From Tanypteryx hageni (lineage: Eukaryota > Arthropoda > Insecta > Odonata > Petaluridae), in NCBI GenBank assembly GCA_028673005.1, contig CM054113.1, positions 71,248,500-71,312,499 on the forward strand: a stretch of 64,000 bases of DNA, read 5' to 3'. Shown piece after piece: positions 12,289 through 24,205 of this stretch (the stretch's first letter is position 1; every line of letters begins with the position of its first letter). Made by a program: the position numbers and the translations under genes. The notes under the pieces are model-generated. The model had not been told where the DNA came from and made no database searches. It was given only the letters and a program-made list of their open reading frames with translations.

Positions 12289-13003
12289 ACTTTCTCCATA
12301 TACGTAGTATAGGGGAAAGTATTGTTGTCATGAAAAAATCGACTTCGAGATTTCAATGGAAATACAAGTTCAGTGGTCCCCTGAACACGTTTTAACCATT
12401 TTCTCGATGATGTCTGTGTGTATGTGAGTGTGTGCGTGCAGGTGATAACTTTTTTGTGGGTGCTCTAACTCAAAAACTATTAATCAGGTCAACGCGAAAT
12501 TTTATATCTAACATTTTTATAAAAGTCACAAGAACTGATTAGTTTTTGGTAAAAATCGGTCAAACGGAAGTGGGTGTTTACTCTTGTCACTTATCCATTA
12601 TTTTGAAATATTTGCTTTAATATTTGATATATATATATATATATATATAAATGTAATGGTATACAAGTGCTAGGAAATTTAATTTTATATAACCTTTGTT
12701 TTAAACATGTTTCCATATAATGCATTGTTTAAGAGATATCTTATATTTTTAGCAGCACCACCCGACGACTATTGTTAACAATTGAAGCTTAGTTACGTCT
12801 TAGTAACGCTCCTTTTTCTTTTCTTAATTGTTGGAGCTTTGTGGTTATATCCAATATCAGAAGGCTATGGTTTGAGTTTATTTCTGTTCTTTGTAAAGTA
12901 AAATTTTCTCGCAGTTACTTAAAATATTTATTATTATGTAAACTATTTGGAATTTTTAGAAATATTACAGATATGGAGAAAGTCATGTGGTGGCCACATC
13001 AGA
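12289..13003 (+). mobile_element. Helentron-like non-autonomous repeat (HINE), copy A
   Basis: Begins ACTTTCTCCATATACG and ends ATATGGAGAAAGTC followed by the palindrome ATGTGGTGGCCACAT and CAGA. The inverted pair ACTTTCTCCATA/TATGGAGAAAGT is terminal on the left but sits ~20 bases inside the right end, the asymmetric arrangement described for Helentron-associated elements. A TG microsatellite (12413-12440) lies near the left end and T runs flank both sides. Full-length copies occur at 42617, 44870 and 58617. Confidence 0.65.
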
Positions 13004-13097
13004 GTTTTTAATCGACACCTCATAGATAATATAAGAGAATGGGAGAGAAATATATAGATTTTTAATTGTTGTTTGCCGAGATCGATGTAAACAAAAT

Positions 13098-13830
13098 ATG
13101 CGATGTTTTGCTCGGGAATTTCTCGAATTTTTATCTCCAAAACTATAAGTTTTTAATTATATGGTCTCTGGACCATCTTTTAGTGAATGTTGTTCTCTAT
13201 CCGAATAATTTTTAAAATCTATACCTCTCAGATCATATAAAACAATGGGAGAGAAATATATGGATTTTTACTTTCTCCTTATACGTAGTATAGGGGAAAG
13301 TATTGTATTCATGAAAAAAATCGACTTAGAGATTTGAACGAAAATACGTTTTGAGGTCCCCTGAACACGTTTTGACAATTTTCTCGATGATGTCTGTGTG
13401 TGTGTGTGCATGTGATAGCTTTTTTGTGGGTGCTCTAACTCAAAAACTATTAATCAGGTCAACGGGAAATTTTATATTTAACATTTTATAAAAGTAAGGA
13501 GACCTGATTAGGTTTTGGTAAAAATCAGTCAACCGGAAGTGGGCGTTTACTCTTGTCACATCCGTTATTTTGAAATATTTGTTTAAACATTTGATAAATG
13601 TAAAAATGTATCGGAATAACAATTGTAGGAAATCTAATTTTCTACAAACTTTGTTTGAAACATATTCCCATATGCGATGTTTTGCTAGGGATTTTTTCGA
13701 ATTTTTATCTCCGAAACTGTAAGTCGTAATTATGTGGCCTCGCGCACTTTCTTGTAGTAAATGTTGTTCTCTATCCGAATAATATTTTTAATCTATACCT
13801 TACAGATCATATATGAGCTAGGGAGATAAA
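13098..13830 (+). repeat. duplicated ~140 bp unit flanking HINE copy B
   Basis: The stretch ATGCGATGTTTTGCT ... TTCTCTATCCGAATAA occurs at about 13098-13240 and again at 13672-13812 in the same orientation, with HINE copy B between. A second shared phrase, GGGAGAGAAATATAT, occurs at 13041 and 13249. This looks like a local duplication or two related repeats; I do not recognise the family. Confidence 0.5.
13270..13672 (+). mobile_element. Helentron-like repeat, copy B (right part missing)
   Basis: Begins ACTTTCTCCTTATACG after a T run and follows copy A closely through the TG microsatellite and the phrase GGGTGCTCTAACTCAAAAAC, then breaks off near 13672 at CCCATATGCG. The right-hand palindrome is absent. 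The break joins the duplicated unit described separately. Confidence 0.65.
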
Positions 13831-13859
13831 AGTTTGATATTTCATTGTTCCTTGACGGA

Positions 13860-14100
13860 TGCCATTTAACGAGATACGAGTATAAGTTTATTGAAGTAAT
13901 TATGTAAAGTGGAAGTTATAATTGACAGATTCAGTTGAAAATCACAATTGGGCGACAATTTTTATTAAAGATCACTGACACTTAATTAAATTAAAATCCG
14001 TCCAGCGGTTTAGGAGATGGGAGTTACGACGGACGGACGGATCAGACGTGCCCATAAGGCGTTCCGCTATTACCGCTTCGCTGGTAAAGAACGCCTAAAA
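13860..14100 (+). repeat. repeat tail with GACGG tract, hairpin and CTAAAA end
   Basis: After CCGTCCAGCGGTTTAGG comes a (GACG)n tract (14031-14041) and a composite hairpin: AGGCGTTC (14057-14064) pairs with GAACGCCT (14089-14096), and an inner TTACC (14070-14074) pairs with GGTAA (14083-14087); it ends AAAGAACGCCTAAAA. The same 15-mer ends a second copy at 22366-22380 and a variant occurs at 31245. The family is unknown to me; the left boundary is uncertain. Confidence 0.5.
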
Positions 14101-14428
14101 AGTCATCAGCCGCGGCCAGTTTGGATACTGGTTCAGCCATAGTCGGTCGTGTTACAAATTTTGTAATTGTTTGATTACCATCAAAGCATCGATATCGCTT
14201 GCTTTGTCTGGAACTGCTTTCGTAGCCGCTGGTACTTGGCTGACTATTGCTTTCCTCTCTTTTGAAGCCGTGCACACCTTCAAGATGTCTGCGAAGACCA
14301 ATAGTCGCCGAACCTTTACATAAAGGAATTTTAGCACAAATATTGCAGGTTTCCGATTCAGTGTTGCTATTCTTCTTAAAATATTGCCAACAGTCTTGAT
14401 AAGTCTTGCTTATGTTGATGGGCTGTAT
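14100..14428 (-). pseudogene. hAT transposase N-terminal exon with BED zinc finger
   Basis: A splice acceptor (TTTTTAG on minus) precedes the exon at 14428. The protein reads YQDCWQYFKKN, then CNIC, then LRRHLEGVHG, giving the Cys-x2-Cys and His-x4-His ligands of a BED finger preceded by its aromatic residues. After a Ser/Gln-rich linker comes TITKFVTRPTMAEPVSKLAA, the conserved segment that follows BED fingers in hAT transposases. BED fingers bind DNA; the RNase-H-like catalytic part and the dimerisation domain are not present, so this is a fragment. Confidence 0.75.
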
Positions 14429-15015
14429 CTAAAAATTAAAGAAGTTCAATAAATATAACTGAACATAATAAAAAACAACCATTAATCACTTACACTGCAA
14501 TAAATAGTGCAGCAAAGTCTCCAGAACTGACTTTAAATATTTATGTGTTGTTTAAAGCCCTCACCTTACTTCTAGTAGAGGTCAAGTAAATTTAGTTTTG
14601 AAACACAAGATAGCCGGTTGGTGTGGAATGGACATTGTTATATATTGGTGTTATTGATATTTATCATCGTGATATATTGATGTTATCAATATTTATGATA
14701 ATCGAAATATGTTCGATATTATCGAATCGATAGAGAGGGATTGACTGTCGGGCAGTTGAGCATTGGACATGTAAAGCTCGTGTATGTTATGTACTTAGAT
14801 CCATGACTAGTTATAATAAAATCCATGGATAAAACAAAGAATTCAGAAAATAAGAAATGAAAATCGCTGATGAGCAAATTTTATTATCGTTTTCTCTGAA
14901 ATAAATTTCTCGAGAAATAATATAATTTTTCGAGAGCAGAGAAATTTAAAATTTGGCTTTTTCTCGAGAAATTCTCGAGAAGAAACACTATGCTCGGTAT
15001 ATCCTTGCATCTCTA
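14100..15015 (-). mobile_element. 5' part of a BED-finger hAT transposon
   Basis: Read on minus, the end TAGAGATGCAAGG at 15015 resembles hAT termini of the TAGAGATG class. Just inside lie repeated palindromes TTCTCGAGAA (near 14905-14985), plausible subterminal transposase sites. A BED-type zinc finger exon follows at 14428-14100. The element is cut off near 14100, where an unrelated repeat tail begins, so the catalytic domain is missing. Confidence 0.6.
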
Positions 15016-15284
15016 AATTCGGATGGGATTTCACTTTGGGCTCAACAGGTGCGATAACGTCAGGCATAGATGGCTTTGAGTGTGTCCAAAATCGATTGCA
15101 CGTTCACTATTTGGGATGCTATTGCATTTAGAAAATAAACTTTTTTATAAAGGAAATAAGCAAAAATTTCTAAACTCTAGTCCAGCCATCCTTTTTCATT
15201 GAACTAACTCTCGCTTTGTAGAATATATCAGTACTATTTTTAATTGAAGACTTTTTTTGGTATGACGAATATTTTACAAGATAT

Positions 15285-15360
15285 GACGGCAAGTTCATTT
15301 TTTGTTTCTGGTAAAATGGCACCTCTGATTGGGTTATGTGAACCATTTATATAATTTCCT
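15285..15360 (+). repeat. fragment of a repeat shared with 31045-31118
   Basis: TTCATTTTTTGTTTCTGG, GGCACCTCTGATTGGG and GTGAACCATTTATAT match positions 31055-31118 with scattered changes. The other copy leads into a GACGG tract and hairpin tail, so both are probably the same element. The remaining DNA between 15016 and 15560 shows no gene. Confidence 0.5.
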
Positions 15361-15568
15361 TGTTGCCTTTGCCCAGAAGTCCTTATTACAGAATTTCGTG
15401 AATATTCAGTAGAAGCTAAGACCGAACATGCGTACGAACAGAACGAAGCTAACAGGCGTTCACGCTGCATGCAAAATTCGTCCAAAAAGCAACTAATACT
15501 TTACAATGTCTTGTTTATCGCAGAACAAAACGCCTTACTCCTCCATGAAAACTTAACGTACATACACT

Positions 15569-18500
15569 CAGGCCCGGCCCAAGATATTTTGGCGCCCCAA
15601 GCGCGGAACCTTTCGGGCGCCCTCGCCGGTAAAAATTTTTGCAAACTTGTTTGGTAGAGATTGTTACCATCCAAATAGGTGATGAGATAGTCTTGTTTAA
15701 CTATCACAAAATAATAATGTTTTCCAGTAATGAAATAGGCTACCGGTCCACGTACGTCCCAAAAAATAGTATAAAAGGAAAACAAATTTTTTAACCACAA
15801 AAATTCATGATCTTTCATTCTTCAATCTTAATTCTATTATTTCTTTATTGTTACACGTAGATTAATTTTTAAATGTTTATAAATAAAGATTAAAATACTT
15901 TCACTTGATAAATTATTTATGATTGTAAATGATCTCTTCGGTCTGAAATCTGTTTTTTTTTTGGGTTAAAAAATTTGTTTTTCTTTTATACTATTTTGTT
16001 GGGGAGGTGCGTGGTCCGGATCCAATGAAATATATTTACAGAGAATTTATTATTAAATTTTCATACATTTTTACAGGACATTTTTCATGCTTTTACTAAA
16101 AAAAATTAAAATTTGATTGTTTTGAATTTGTATCTATTTAATAATAAAAAGGTTTGATATAAAAATTTTTAATATACGGAATAATAAGATTAAAATGTTA
16201 CTAATAAAAAATAACAAAAATGAAATATATTTACGTCGAATTGAATCTAAAAGTCACAAATATTTACAAGAATTTCTGTTTTCTGGCTTTTACAGATGCA
16301 AAGTCTTGAAGTAGGTCATCAAATTTGATTTTTTTTAGAACACCGTGCTCTATAGAAATAGTTGCCAGACCTGTCAGCCGCTCTTGAGACATAGTTGATC
16401 TCAAGTAATTTTTAATTTAGAGAAACTTCTTTCACACGACGTTACCGTTATTAGGAGAGTTAGCATAATTCTCAATGCAACTGCCAAATTAGGAGCAAAA
16501 TCATTTGGTAAAACAAATTGCAACACATCTAATGGTGTCCAATCCGTTTTTATTAAAGGGGACAGTGCTGTTATTTCCTCTAACATTTCCGAGCCAACCA
16601 AATCAGTCTCATTGATATCATTTGAGTTTGTTAGTGCTGCTTGTAGATCCAAACATTTTTTTTAAAGTTCATCTTAGGAAATGTTTTTAATATTATTTAC
16701 ATCATATAGAAAACTGAATAAATTACTGTGGTTATGTAATTGCATAACTCTTTCTTCTACGGACATGATTACTACGTAATAGACATAGAAGTAAAAATCT
16801 ACTTTGAATTGCGTCTTCAAATCAATTAGGGATTCATCTGGAGCAGGGTTAAAAGTTTTTCGTCGGGGACGAATACGAGTCTTTATGGGAAAAAATGGTT
16901 GGACTTCCAAATCAACAGCAATTATTTTTGCCTCTTCTAAAACTTCATCAAATGCAATGTCAGTCCGACATTTCTTTAGGGTTTCCATGGTTGATTTTAA
17001 TATATCAACAACTTTCGAAATGCATATTTTTTCTTCCTTTGAATACTTGCTGGCTATGCCAATCGTCTTTAAAATATTATACCAGACAACAATACAGCAA
17101 ATAAAGCGGAAATCTTTCATTTGATTAGCCAATGTTTCTGCTTCATGTTGAGCAATTGAATGAAAGGACGAATCTTCACTTATTTCATAAAGAGAATCGT
17201 AAATATCACCAGAATGAAAGGTTTGATCGCCTCTATTCTACTTTCCCATCTAGTTTCACTAAATGGTTTTAAAATTTACTTAGCAACATTTTTAATTAAA
17301 ACAGACCAGCGTCTTATAGATTCACTCATAAAAACATAGATAGCTTTTATTATACTAAAAAATGAAACAGCGATATGAGATGATTTAGCAGCATCATTGA
17401 TGACAAGATTCAAGGAGTGGGCATGGCAAGGAACAAAAAACGCTCGATTATTTACATCAAGTATCCTTTTTTGAACACCCGAGTGTCTGCATTTCATGTT
17501 TGAAGCATTGTCGTAACCTTGTCCGCACATATTATTCATGGGAATACCTAACTTTTCAAGTTCTATAAAAATTGCATCGGTAAGTTCTGATGTGCTCACA
17601 AATTTCTACCCCTTGTTTGATGTTGAGGAAACGTCTTATTATTGACATCTGTTCAATATTGCTTATGTCTGGTGTACAATCAACAATTATCGAATAATAT
17701 TTTGCCTGCTTCAAATTTTCTAATATTTTATTTCGCACTGCCGTGGACATTAGCTGTATTAGTTCATTTTGAATAGTTTTCCCTAAATAGTGACTATGGT
17801 GTTCATTTGATTTTACTCTTTGCAGATGCTCTGCCATGACTGAATCAAATTTTGCCTGCAACTCTACTAATTGTAGATAATTACCATTATTGCTTTCATG
17901 CAATCTGTCTGATGAGCTCCTAAATGCGAGACATTGACGGCCGAGAAATTCGACTATAACAAATAGTCTTTCTAATAATCCTTGCCAATGACGAATTTCA
18001 GCACTCAAATTTTTTTGTAAATACGAATCTAATGTTTCATTACCAAAAATCCTTTTCTTGAATTCTATCAATTTTTTATGTGATTCAAAGTGAATTGGTG
18101 AGGTTTCATGTTCTTTAAGGGTTTGACTCAAATTTTTCCTGTCATTATAACCATCTTCAGTTATAGAAATTTTTGTCAAGCTAAAGAGTTTACAAAAAAA
18201 GCAAAACACTGCGTTTTTAATTGTTGAGTAAACAAGCCATGTTCTATCAATCTCCTCTCCATTTCTCAGCTTCCTTTTGACGTTTGCAACAGTAAATCGT
18301 CGGTTATTCTTATCTTTAGGGTAATTAATATCTGCTTTTGGCTTTGTTGGTCCTCTTAAAACTGCCTCTAATCTAAATGAATCTGTGATAACAGAGGGCC
18401 AGGTTGCAGGTTCCGAAATATTGTCAACAATTCCATCTCTACATTTATATCTACGATCAGAATTGATCGCACTATCCGCCACTTCCGTAGACCTATGCGA

Positions 18501-20209
18501 AGATGACTCATTTTTCTTGTCTTCGAGAACCACATTTTCTTGTATTGCGGATTCTCTCAAAGTCGGATCTTCTTTTAAGAATTTTTGTATAGACCCCGAT
18601 TGCTTTTTAATTTCTAATTGAATCTCAGCTTTTCTCTTGCGATATTCGGCTCCCGATAATTTTTTACGACCAAGCGTCGTGTTTTTAACTGTAATGTAGA
18701 AATAGTATCTTAATTGTTTATAATATTTGTACCAAAATATAATATAAAGCTGAATATTATTATAATATTATTTGTTATTTTTACAGCAGTAATATTTACA
18801 TTGAAATTGTAAATGGGAATCATCGTGATCCTAAAGATCGAATTTTGTGAATAACTCGATTAGAAATAAACTTAGAAGTCTGAAATTCCTCAGAGTATCA
18901 TTGTTAATGAATATCTGCGTAATAATCTAAAATAATTTCGTGAACGATCACGGGTTCAAATACAGAGGATGAGATAAAACGTAAACATCACAGTTTTATT
19001 TTAATGGGTTTCATTTTTGTTTCCTTTAAAACATCTGAAAATCAAGATATTGTTACTAATATTTGCCTGAACCCACCTAAATTAATAGATTCTTGTCGTA
19101 TTTTACTATTTCAGTCGAAATCGCTTTTATTGAATTTATGTTCAAGGTTTCCTAACTTTTACAAAATTTCCATGGTTACGTGTATTGTTGACCTCGGTAG
19201 TTTCAGTGCTTGGAAAATAAACTTTCTCGGAATTGAATGAAGTTATGGATTAAATAAAAATAAATTGGGTGTTACTTATGTCTTTTAATCTATATAAGAC
19301 TAGCATTCTATTTTTGGTTGTCGGTCATATTTCAATGCTCAATCTCGGATATTTTAATCTCCGGTAATTTTTATTCCTCTAAGTTTATTTTTAACGAGTT
19401 GTGCAATTAATTCATTAAAAACCAAACAAATCCCTTATAAATTATTCAATTGAATTCATAAAATTATAATATTATAAATTATAATGGTTGCAGAACAGAA
19501 AATCAAATAATTTATGATGTTGTTTATAAGAAAAGGCTAAGTTTTCCCAGGAATTTTAATTTTTCAAGAAAAAGAATGAGATACAATGATAAGACACGAA
19601 ACGACATGAAGACCTATGGGTCGCCTGAATGAAAGTGTACCGCCCCCAATGTTTCCTACCGATTCTCTTTGTTTTGCGCTCCAGGGATTTCCCCGGGACC
19701 CTCGGGAGAAATGCATTCTTTGAGCATAGAGGCACAGGTCTCACTTCCGATTTTATGACCCCCAGAATTTTCCTAGAAATTTCCTCTGGCCACCCTCAAA
19801 GATCATGCCAGGAAGGCGCATGCCTTTCCATGAAGGGTTGAGGAAGGGCTATTAAGAAAGGCTGCCAAAGAAAAGGAAAATCGCAGCCTCGCTCTCCTGC
19901 ACAGCTGCACTTTGAAAACTGACCGTGTGAAATATTTGCATGGATCCCCAAGACGAGGGAATTTTTCGAGCCTGATTCAATTATTCGGTTTTTCCAATTT
20001 CCTTTTCGCCTTTCTTAGACCGATTTCTTCAAACGATATATCCGAACGTCTTCTCCACGTTACCAGCTGAATATCTTTCCTGATTTTTGTCAGCTGCCAA
20101 TGAACAGAGTTAAGATATTTTCTAAATTCTTGTAAATCAAAATCTGCGCCCCCAAAATTTTGCCGCCCCAAGCGATGCTTCGTTCGCTTGTATTGTCGGG
20201 CCGGCCCTG
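15569..20209 (-). mobile_element. full-length hAT transposon with 8-bp target duplication
   Basis: The left end CAGGCCCGGCCCAAGATA and the right end, read inward, CAGGGCCGGCCCGACAATA are imperfect inverted repeats; GGCGCCCCAAGCG and GCTTGGGGCGGC recur just inside. The flanking octamers are catacact (15561-15568) and catgcact (20210-20217), seven of eight identical, as expected for hAT. The transposase gene is on minus at 16264-18690. The rest (15600-16260 and 18700-20160) holds no recognised gene; small frames there have no motifs. Length 4,641 bp. Confidence 0.85.
16264..18690 (-). pseudogene. hAT transposase with TTF-type zinc finger (ZMYM1-like), broken
   Basis: Pieces on minus are in order: a basic start KKLSGAEYRKRKAEI after a splice acceptor near 18690; a TTF-type finger region (RRFTVANVKRKLRNGEEIDR, then WLVYS and FCFFCKLFS); the catalytic core with YYSIIVDCTPDISNIEQMS (first Asp) and GQGYDNASNM (second Asp); SETRWESRIEA; and the dimerisation region TSCERSFSKLKIT, YLRSTMSQERLTGLA. 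The frame shifts near 17590, stops at about 17276 and 16674, and shifts again near 16425; the last stop is at 16264-16266. It would bind and cut hAT ends as a dimer or oligomer in the nucleus, but is inactive in this form. Confidence 0.85.
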
Positions 20210-20217
20210 CATGCACT

Positions 20218-22365
20218 GTCTTGCTTATTGTGCGCGTGCCTACAAATTCCCTAAATTAAACGAAGTAAATCGCCTTTGCGCATTCAACTTTACGGGATGC
20301 GAACTTTGCTTCGCTCGCAGATATCCATGCAAAATTTCGTGTTAGTTAAACTGAAGAGAAGGAGCGATTCTTTTTTTTTTCAAAAAAGGCTTAGCCGAAT
20401 ATATTTTGGTTGAGGCGGAACCGAGTTGCGGCGCGCGTGGAAAATAAACGAAGAACGAAAATACGTGTAATAAAAGGATGCATCCACCTCTCCCTCGCAT
20501 GAATTTGTCTTCCGCCTCATAAATAAAAACTCTTACATGGCTCGTGTGTTTGTGGTCTGTCGTCCCGCAAAAAATTACGAGAAACGGAGCGATTTCAGGG
20601 CCCAAATTTATTAGCGAGTCGCGGCTCCTAATCCTACAACATCCCCGGACGCGCAAATGGCTAATTTATTGAGGAGTCGAGAAAACTGAGGGAACTCTCG
20701 AATTAATTTTAAATCAAAAAGATGGAGGTTGTTCTGTGTGTTTTTGCAGTGGGAGATGGCGAGGGAGAGTCTTTATCTCCTCGCCTTCCTCTGTACTACT
20801 CTCCTTCCTCTTCCTCATCTCCCTTCTTCCTCCCTCTCTGACTCCTTTTCCTCCTCGAATTTCTCGTCCGGAGGCCTCCGGGGGCTGGATTGGTAGCCTT
20901 CTCGGATGCCACTCTTGTTTATGGCGGCGACTCCGGGCACCCGACGTCTGAGTTGTGTTCAGCGTGAATCAGGGGCCGCCCCCACGTCCCGCATGCGGAG
21001 TTTTACGGGTGTTTCGCCCTCTCTCACCCTCTTGTCTTCCTGCCTCCCACTCTTCGCTCTCGTCCACGGCCACCCCTTTTACGCTCTTCTACCCCGTACA
21101 ACCCACCCACGCTCCCTTCCACATTTACCTATCGTCTCTCCCACGTGACTTTTCACCTAGCAAAACCACTTTCGAGTGACAACTGCTCCCCCCCCACACC
21201 GCCAACCACCCCGTGCCTCTTAACGTGCGCTTGTAAAACCCAGCAAACCTTATTTTTCTCTTCTCCCCCGCACTTTATCGTCATTTTCCCCCTCTCTCCC
21301 AACAATCTTTTTACACTGGGCAAATTTCTTTACGCCCACGTTGAATATTTACTCTGCTACAAGTTCGTTTGTTTGCCGGGACCGAAGGATTCTCCCACTT
21401 AACAGCCTGCGCTGTGCAACCTTTGATATGTTTTTGTTCTTTACAAGTGCAAGGAAAATAAAGGGAATTTGAGACTCAGGATAAGACTTAGGTTGCTATT
21501 ATGCTAGCATTGTTTACGGGCAAGTCCTGTGGAGCTGTCCTAATAAACCATTCATTTATATAAGTGCGTTTAAATGTCTGAGATATTCATTCATGTTCTT
21601 TTAACTTTTGTCCGCAAAAATTATGCAGTGAATCAGAGCAGATCAATTAATCAAGGGGCTTTGATTTATTAAGCATAGTTCATCAAAGATTCGATTATTT
21701 TTCAGCGTGGGAATATTTCATCTCCCGAGTATCAATACATTACATGCTTGTCTGGAGATTCGTCATAACTGGCGAAAAATCTGTTTAAAAGTATAGAATG
21801 AAAAATACTTTAGGGTAATAAATGGCGTTTTTTTAGATGCTAGAGATTTTCCAAAATATACATGATTTATTTTATAAAGTTTTAATTCATATATTGGTTT
21901 AGGTACTGTTGGCTTGTTGCGTGAACTTATATAGCAATGCAAATGTTGACTTCCTCTGGTAGACTCCCAAATTAGGTGTGGGTAAACAACGACCCGCGGG
22001 TCACGTCCGATTATGAATGCTAACAGTGAAATACAATACAGATCTCCATTTATATAATGGGCAGTTCGTAGCGCCGTTACGCTCTTAAGTAGCGCTGATA
22101 GGGGCGAATATAGGAAAGCAAAATACCAGATGGGTGCACGCAAGAAAACCAGATACTTAAGGTAGATTGATGCTGCCCAGGTAATGTTGACATTGTATAT
22201 AATGGAAAAAACCACGTCGCCATTGTATGGGTAATATAATCTTCTTATCAATATTATTCCGCCACAGACCAAATATGTCGCCGAGTAGCTGAAACGTAGC
22301 GTGCAAGTCTTTTTTCGTTACCATTTTAAAATTGCTTATAATGGTACAAACTCGGGCCTTGAACC
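20218..22365. other. non-coding DNA with GC/pyrimidine-rich stretch
   Basis: 20736-21400 is rich in CT and CG with many TCTCTCC/CCTCC runs; its long open frames are low-complexity and lack domains. 21960-22350 contains CCCGCGGG patches reminiscent of hAT MITEs but no paired ends. The 169-codon minus frame at 21763-22272 is not recognised. Confidence 0.4.
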
Positions 22366-22380
22366 AAAGAACGCCTAAAA
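22366..22380 (+). repeat. repeat tail AAAGAACGCCTAAAA
   Basis: Identical 15-mer to 14086-14100. The left arm of the hairpin is not preserved here, so only the end of the repeat is recognisable. Confidence 0.5.
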
Positions 22381-22859
22381 TAATATTAATAATTTTCTGT
22401 GAAAGGTGAATAATTTTTGCAACGGTTCACTTCTTTTACCTGTGTAATTTGTAATATTTTTGTTATTTACAAATTAAATTTGTTTTCCAATCAAAATTTT
22501 TTAAATATGTGAGCCAAAACTATAAAAAAGGTGGGAAACCCAATGGAAACAAATTTGGGCTAAGATTTGATATGAAATCTGTTCCAAAATTTCAGCTGAT
22601 GGCAATATATTTGAGTCTCATTAATAGATATAGAACAAAAGCCTATACTCGGGATGTTTTGTTGTTGTTTGTAAATGACATTAGTTCTTCGATAAATATT
22701 TATAACATTAACTGGATTGGTTTTGGTTGGCTTAGGTTTTTTCACCTTTTAAATTTTGGCCCACTTGTAATAAAATTTTGGTAAATAAATAATTTCATAT
22801 AAAACAGCAAATAAAACAAAAAAATTCAGTAGAGTAAAGAACCTATTCCTAAAATCAAA

Positions 22860-23219
22860 AATACCATTTGTATGAAAAATAATGAAACAGTCCTTTGTTT
22901 GCACAAAATGTGAAGTATAAAAGTATAAAATTCATATAAATAAATGTTCCAGAAAGCAAAAATAAGTTTGGTCATACAAAAGTTGTCTTAATTTTTAACA
23001 AATAAATCGTCACTAATATTTTTTCCACGCCAATTTTACATACTCAAAACAAATTTTACTTTGTGGAACATTCAATCAGATGAATTTTATATTTATTTTT
23101 CTTTTTTTAGTGCATCTATACTATCTATAGGGTAGGGTTATTAATTTTTATCTAAATTTTATTTTCATTTAATACTAAATTCATGAATACACGTCATTTT
23201 TGACGGGAAATTACACTAG
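22860..23219 (+). mobile_element. non-autonomous Helitron, 3' part
   Basis: The segment TGTTCCAGAAAGCAAAAATAAG ... TTTTTAACAAATAAAT near 22945-23005 matches 49287-49345 of the Helitron at 48973-49717. It ends with CGTCATTTTTGACGGG (hairpin), nine bases, then CTAG at 23216-23219 followed by T, as Helitron 3' ends do. The 5' end was not found. Confidence 0.65.
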
Positions 23220-24089
23220 TGACTTAATAAAAGAAGATGTTGTTTAGAATTTTGAAAATTGATAGAAAATTTGTTCTACGTTCATGTTTTTCTCTCTCAT
23301 AGAATCTGATCTCTTTGGGTATGCGATATCTTTGTGCCCAACATAGAAGTCGACATTGGAGGGATTTGCACCACAGCAAAATTCAGCCTGTTTTGAGAAC
23401 AATCATTCTTCAAGGAGTAACATAGAAAAAAATAGCTTGTTTTTATGTAAAAGAGCCACGTTATTAACCATTACAAAAAACTTCTCCAATCGTTTATATT
23501 ATCTGGTTATTTGTCTGAAAACATTTTTCTTTTATTGGTCACGGCTATAATTTAACTATTTACCCTTTTCTTCATCGTGTTTAGACATGTTTTTCGAATC
23601 TGGATATTTATGCAGTAAATATTTGGGATTATATTTATGAAATTGGTTTTACATATGGGACAGTATTTTGTCTTGGCCTAAGTAAGTATGCCGTATTTCT
23701 TAAGTTGTGCAGATTAAATTTATGTCCCAATGAATGTCAACGGTACAGTTATTAGTGTAAGTTGTGACGAAAGAAATAATATATGTATTTCCGTCGGAAT
23801 TTTTAAAAATATTTTCAAACTGTTGTAAAATAATGTTTTAGTTTAATTTATGACAATTTTAGCGTAATTAATTTCCATAAAAATCTGACTTAGTTTAGTA
23901 TGCTTTTCCATCAAATTCCCCACATTACATTTGTTTAGAAAAATTGTACAGGGAGCAAAGGGAGGGGAGCGCATTTCTGTGTTTTCCCCCCGGGCGAAGG
24001 AGAACCTAGCTATGCCACTGCATTATTTTACTCTTTGAAATATTTTTGCCGATTTGTCGCGTCACTGAATTGAAATTAATGTCGAATTC
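23220..24089. other. AT-rich intergenic DNA, nothing recognised
   Basis: No splice-supported exon, transposon end or RNA gene seen. The short open frame at 23356-23550 has no motif. Confidence 0.4.
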
Positions 24090-24205
24090 TGTTTTCTTAA
24101 TTTCTCATCTATAAAAGTCCGGAGGGAGAGAATGGGAAATGTTTTAATTTTAATTTCATACTTTATTCATGCATGCTCGTAATTCCTGACGGGCTATTAC
24201 ACTAA
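24090..24205 (+). mobile_element. Helitron 3' end fragment
   Basis: GGAGGGAGAGAATGGG is followed by a degraded hairpin ending CCTGACGGG, then CTATTACACTAA with CTAA at 24202-24205 and T next. This parallels the ends at 23216 and 49714, with CTAA instead of CTAG; both fit CTRR. Confidence 0.5.

Noticed and set aside
21763..22272. 169-codon open frame on minus
   Set aside because: No motif, and it overlaps CCCGCGGG repeat-like patches; likely chance.
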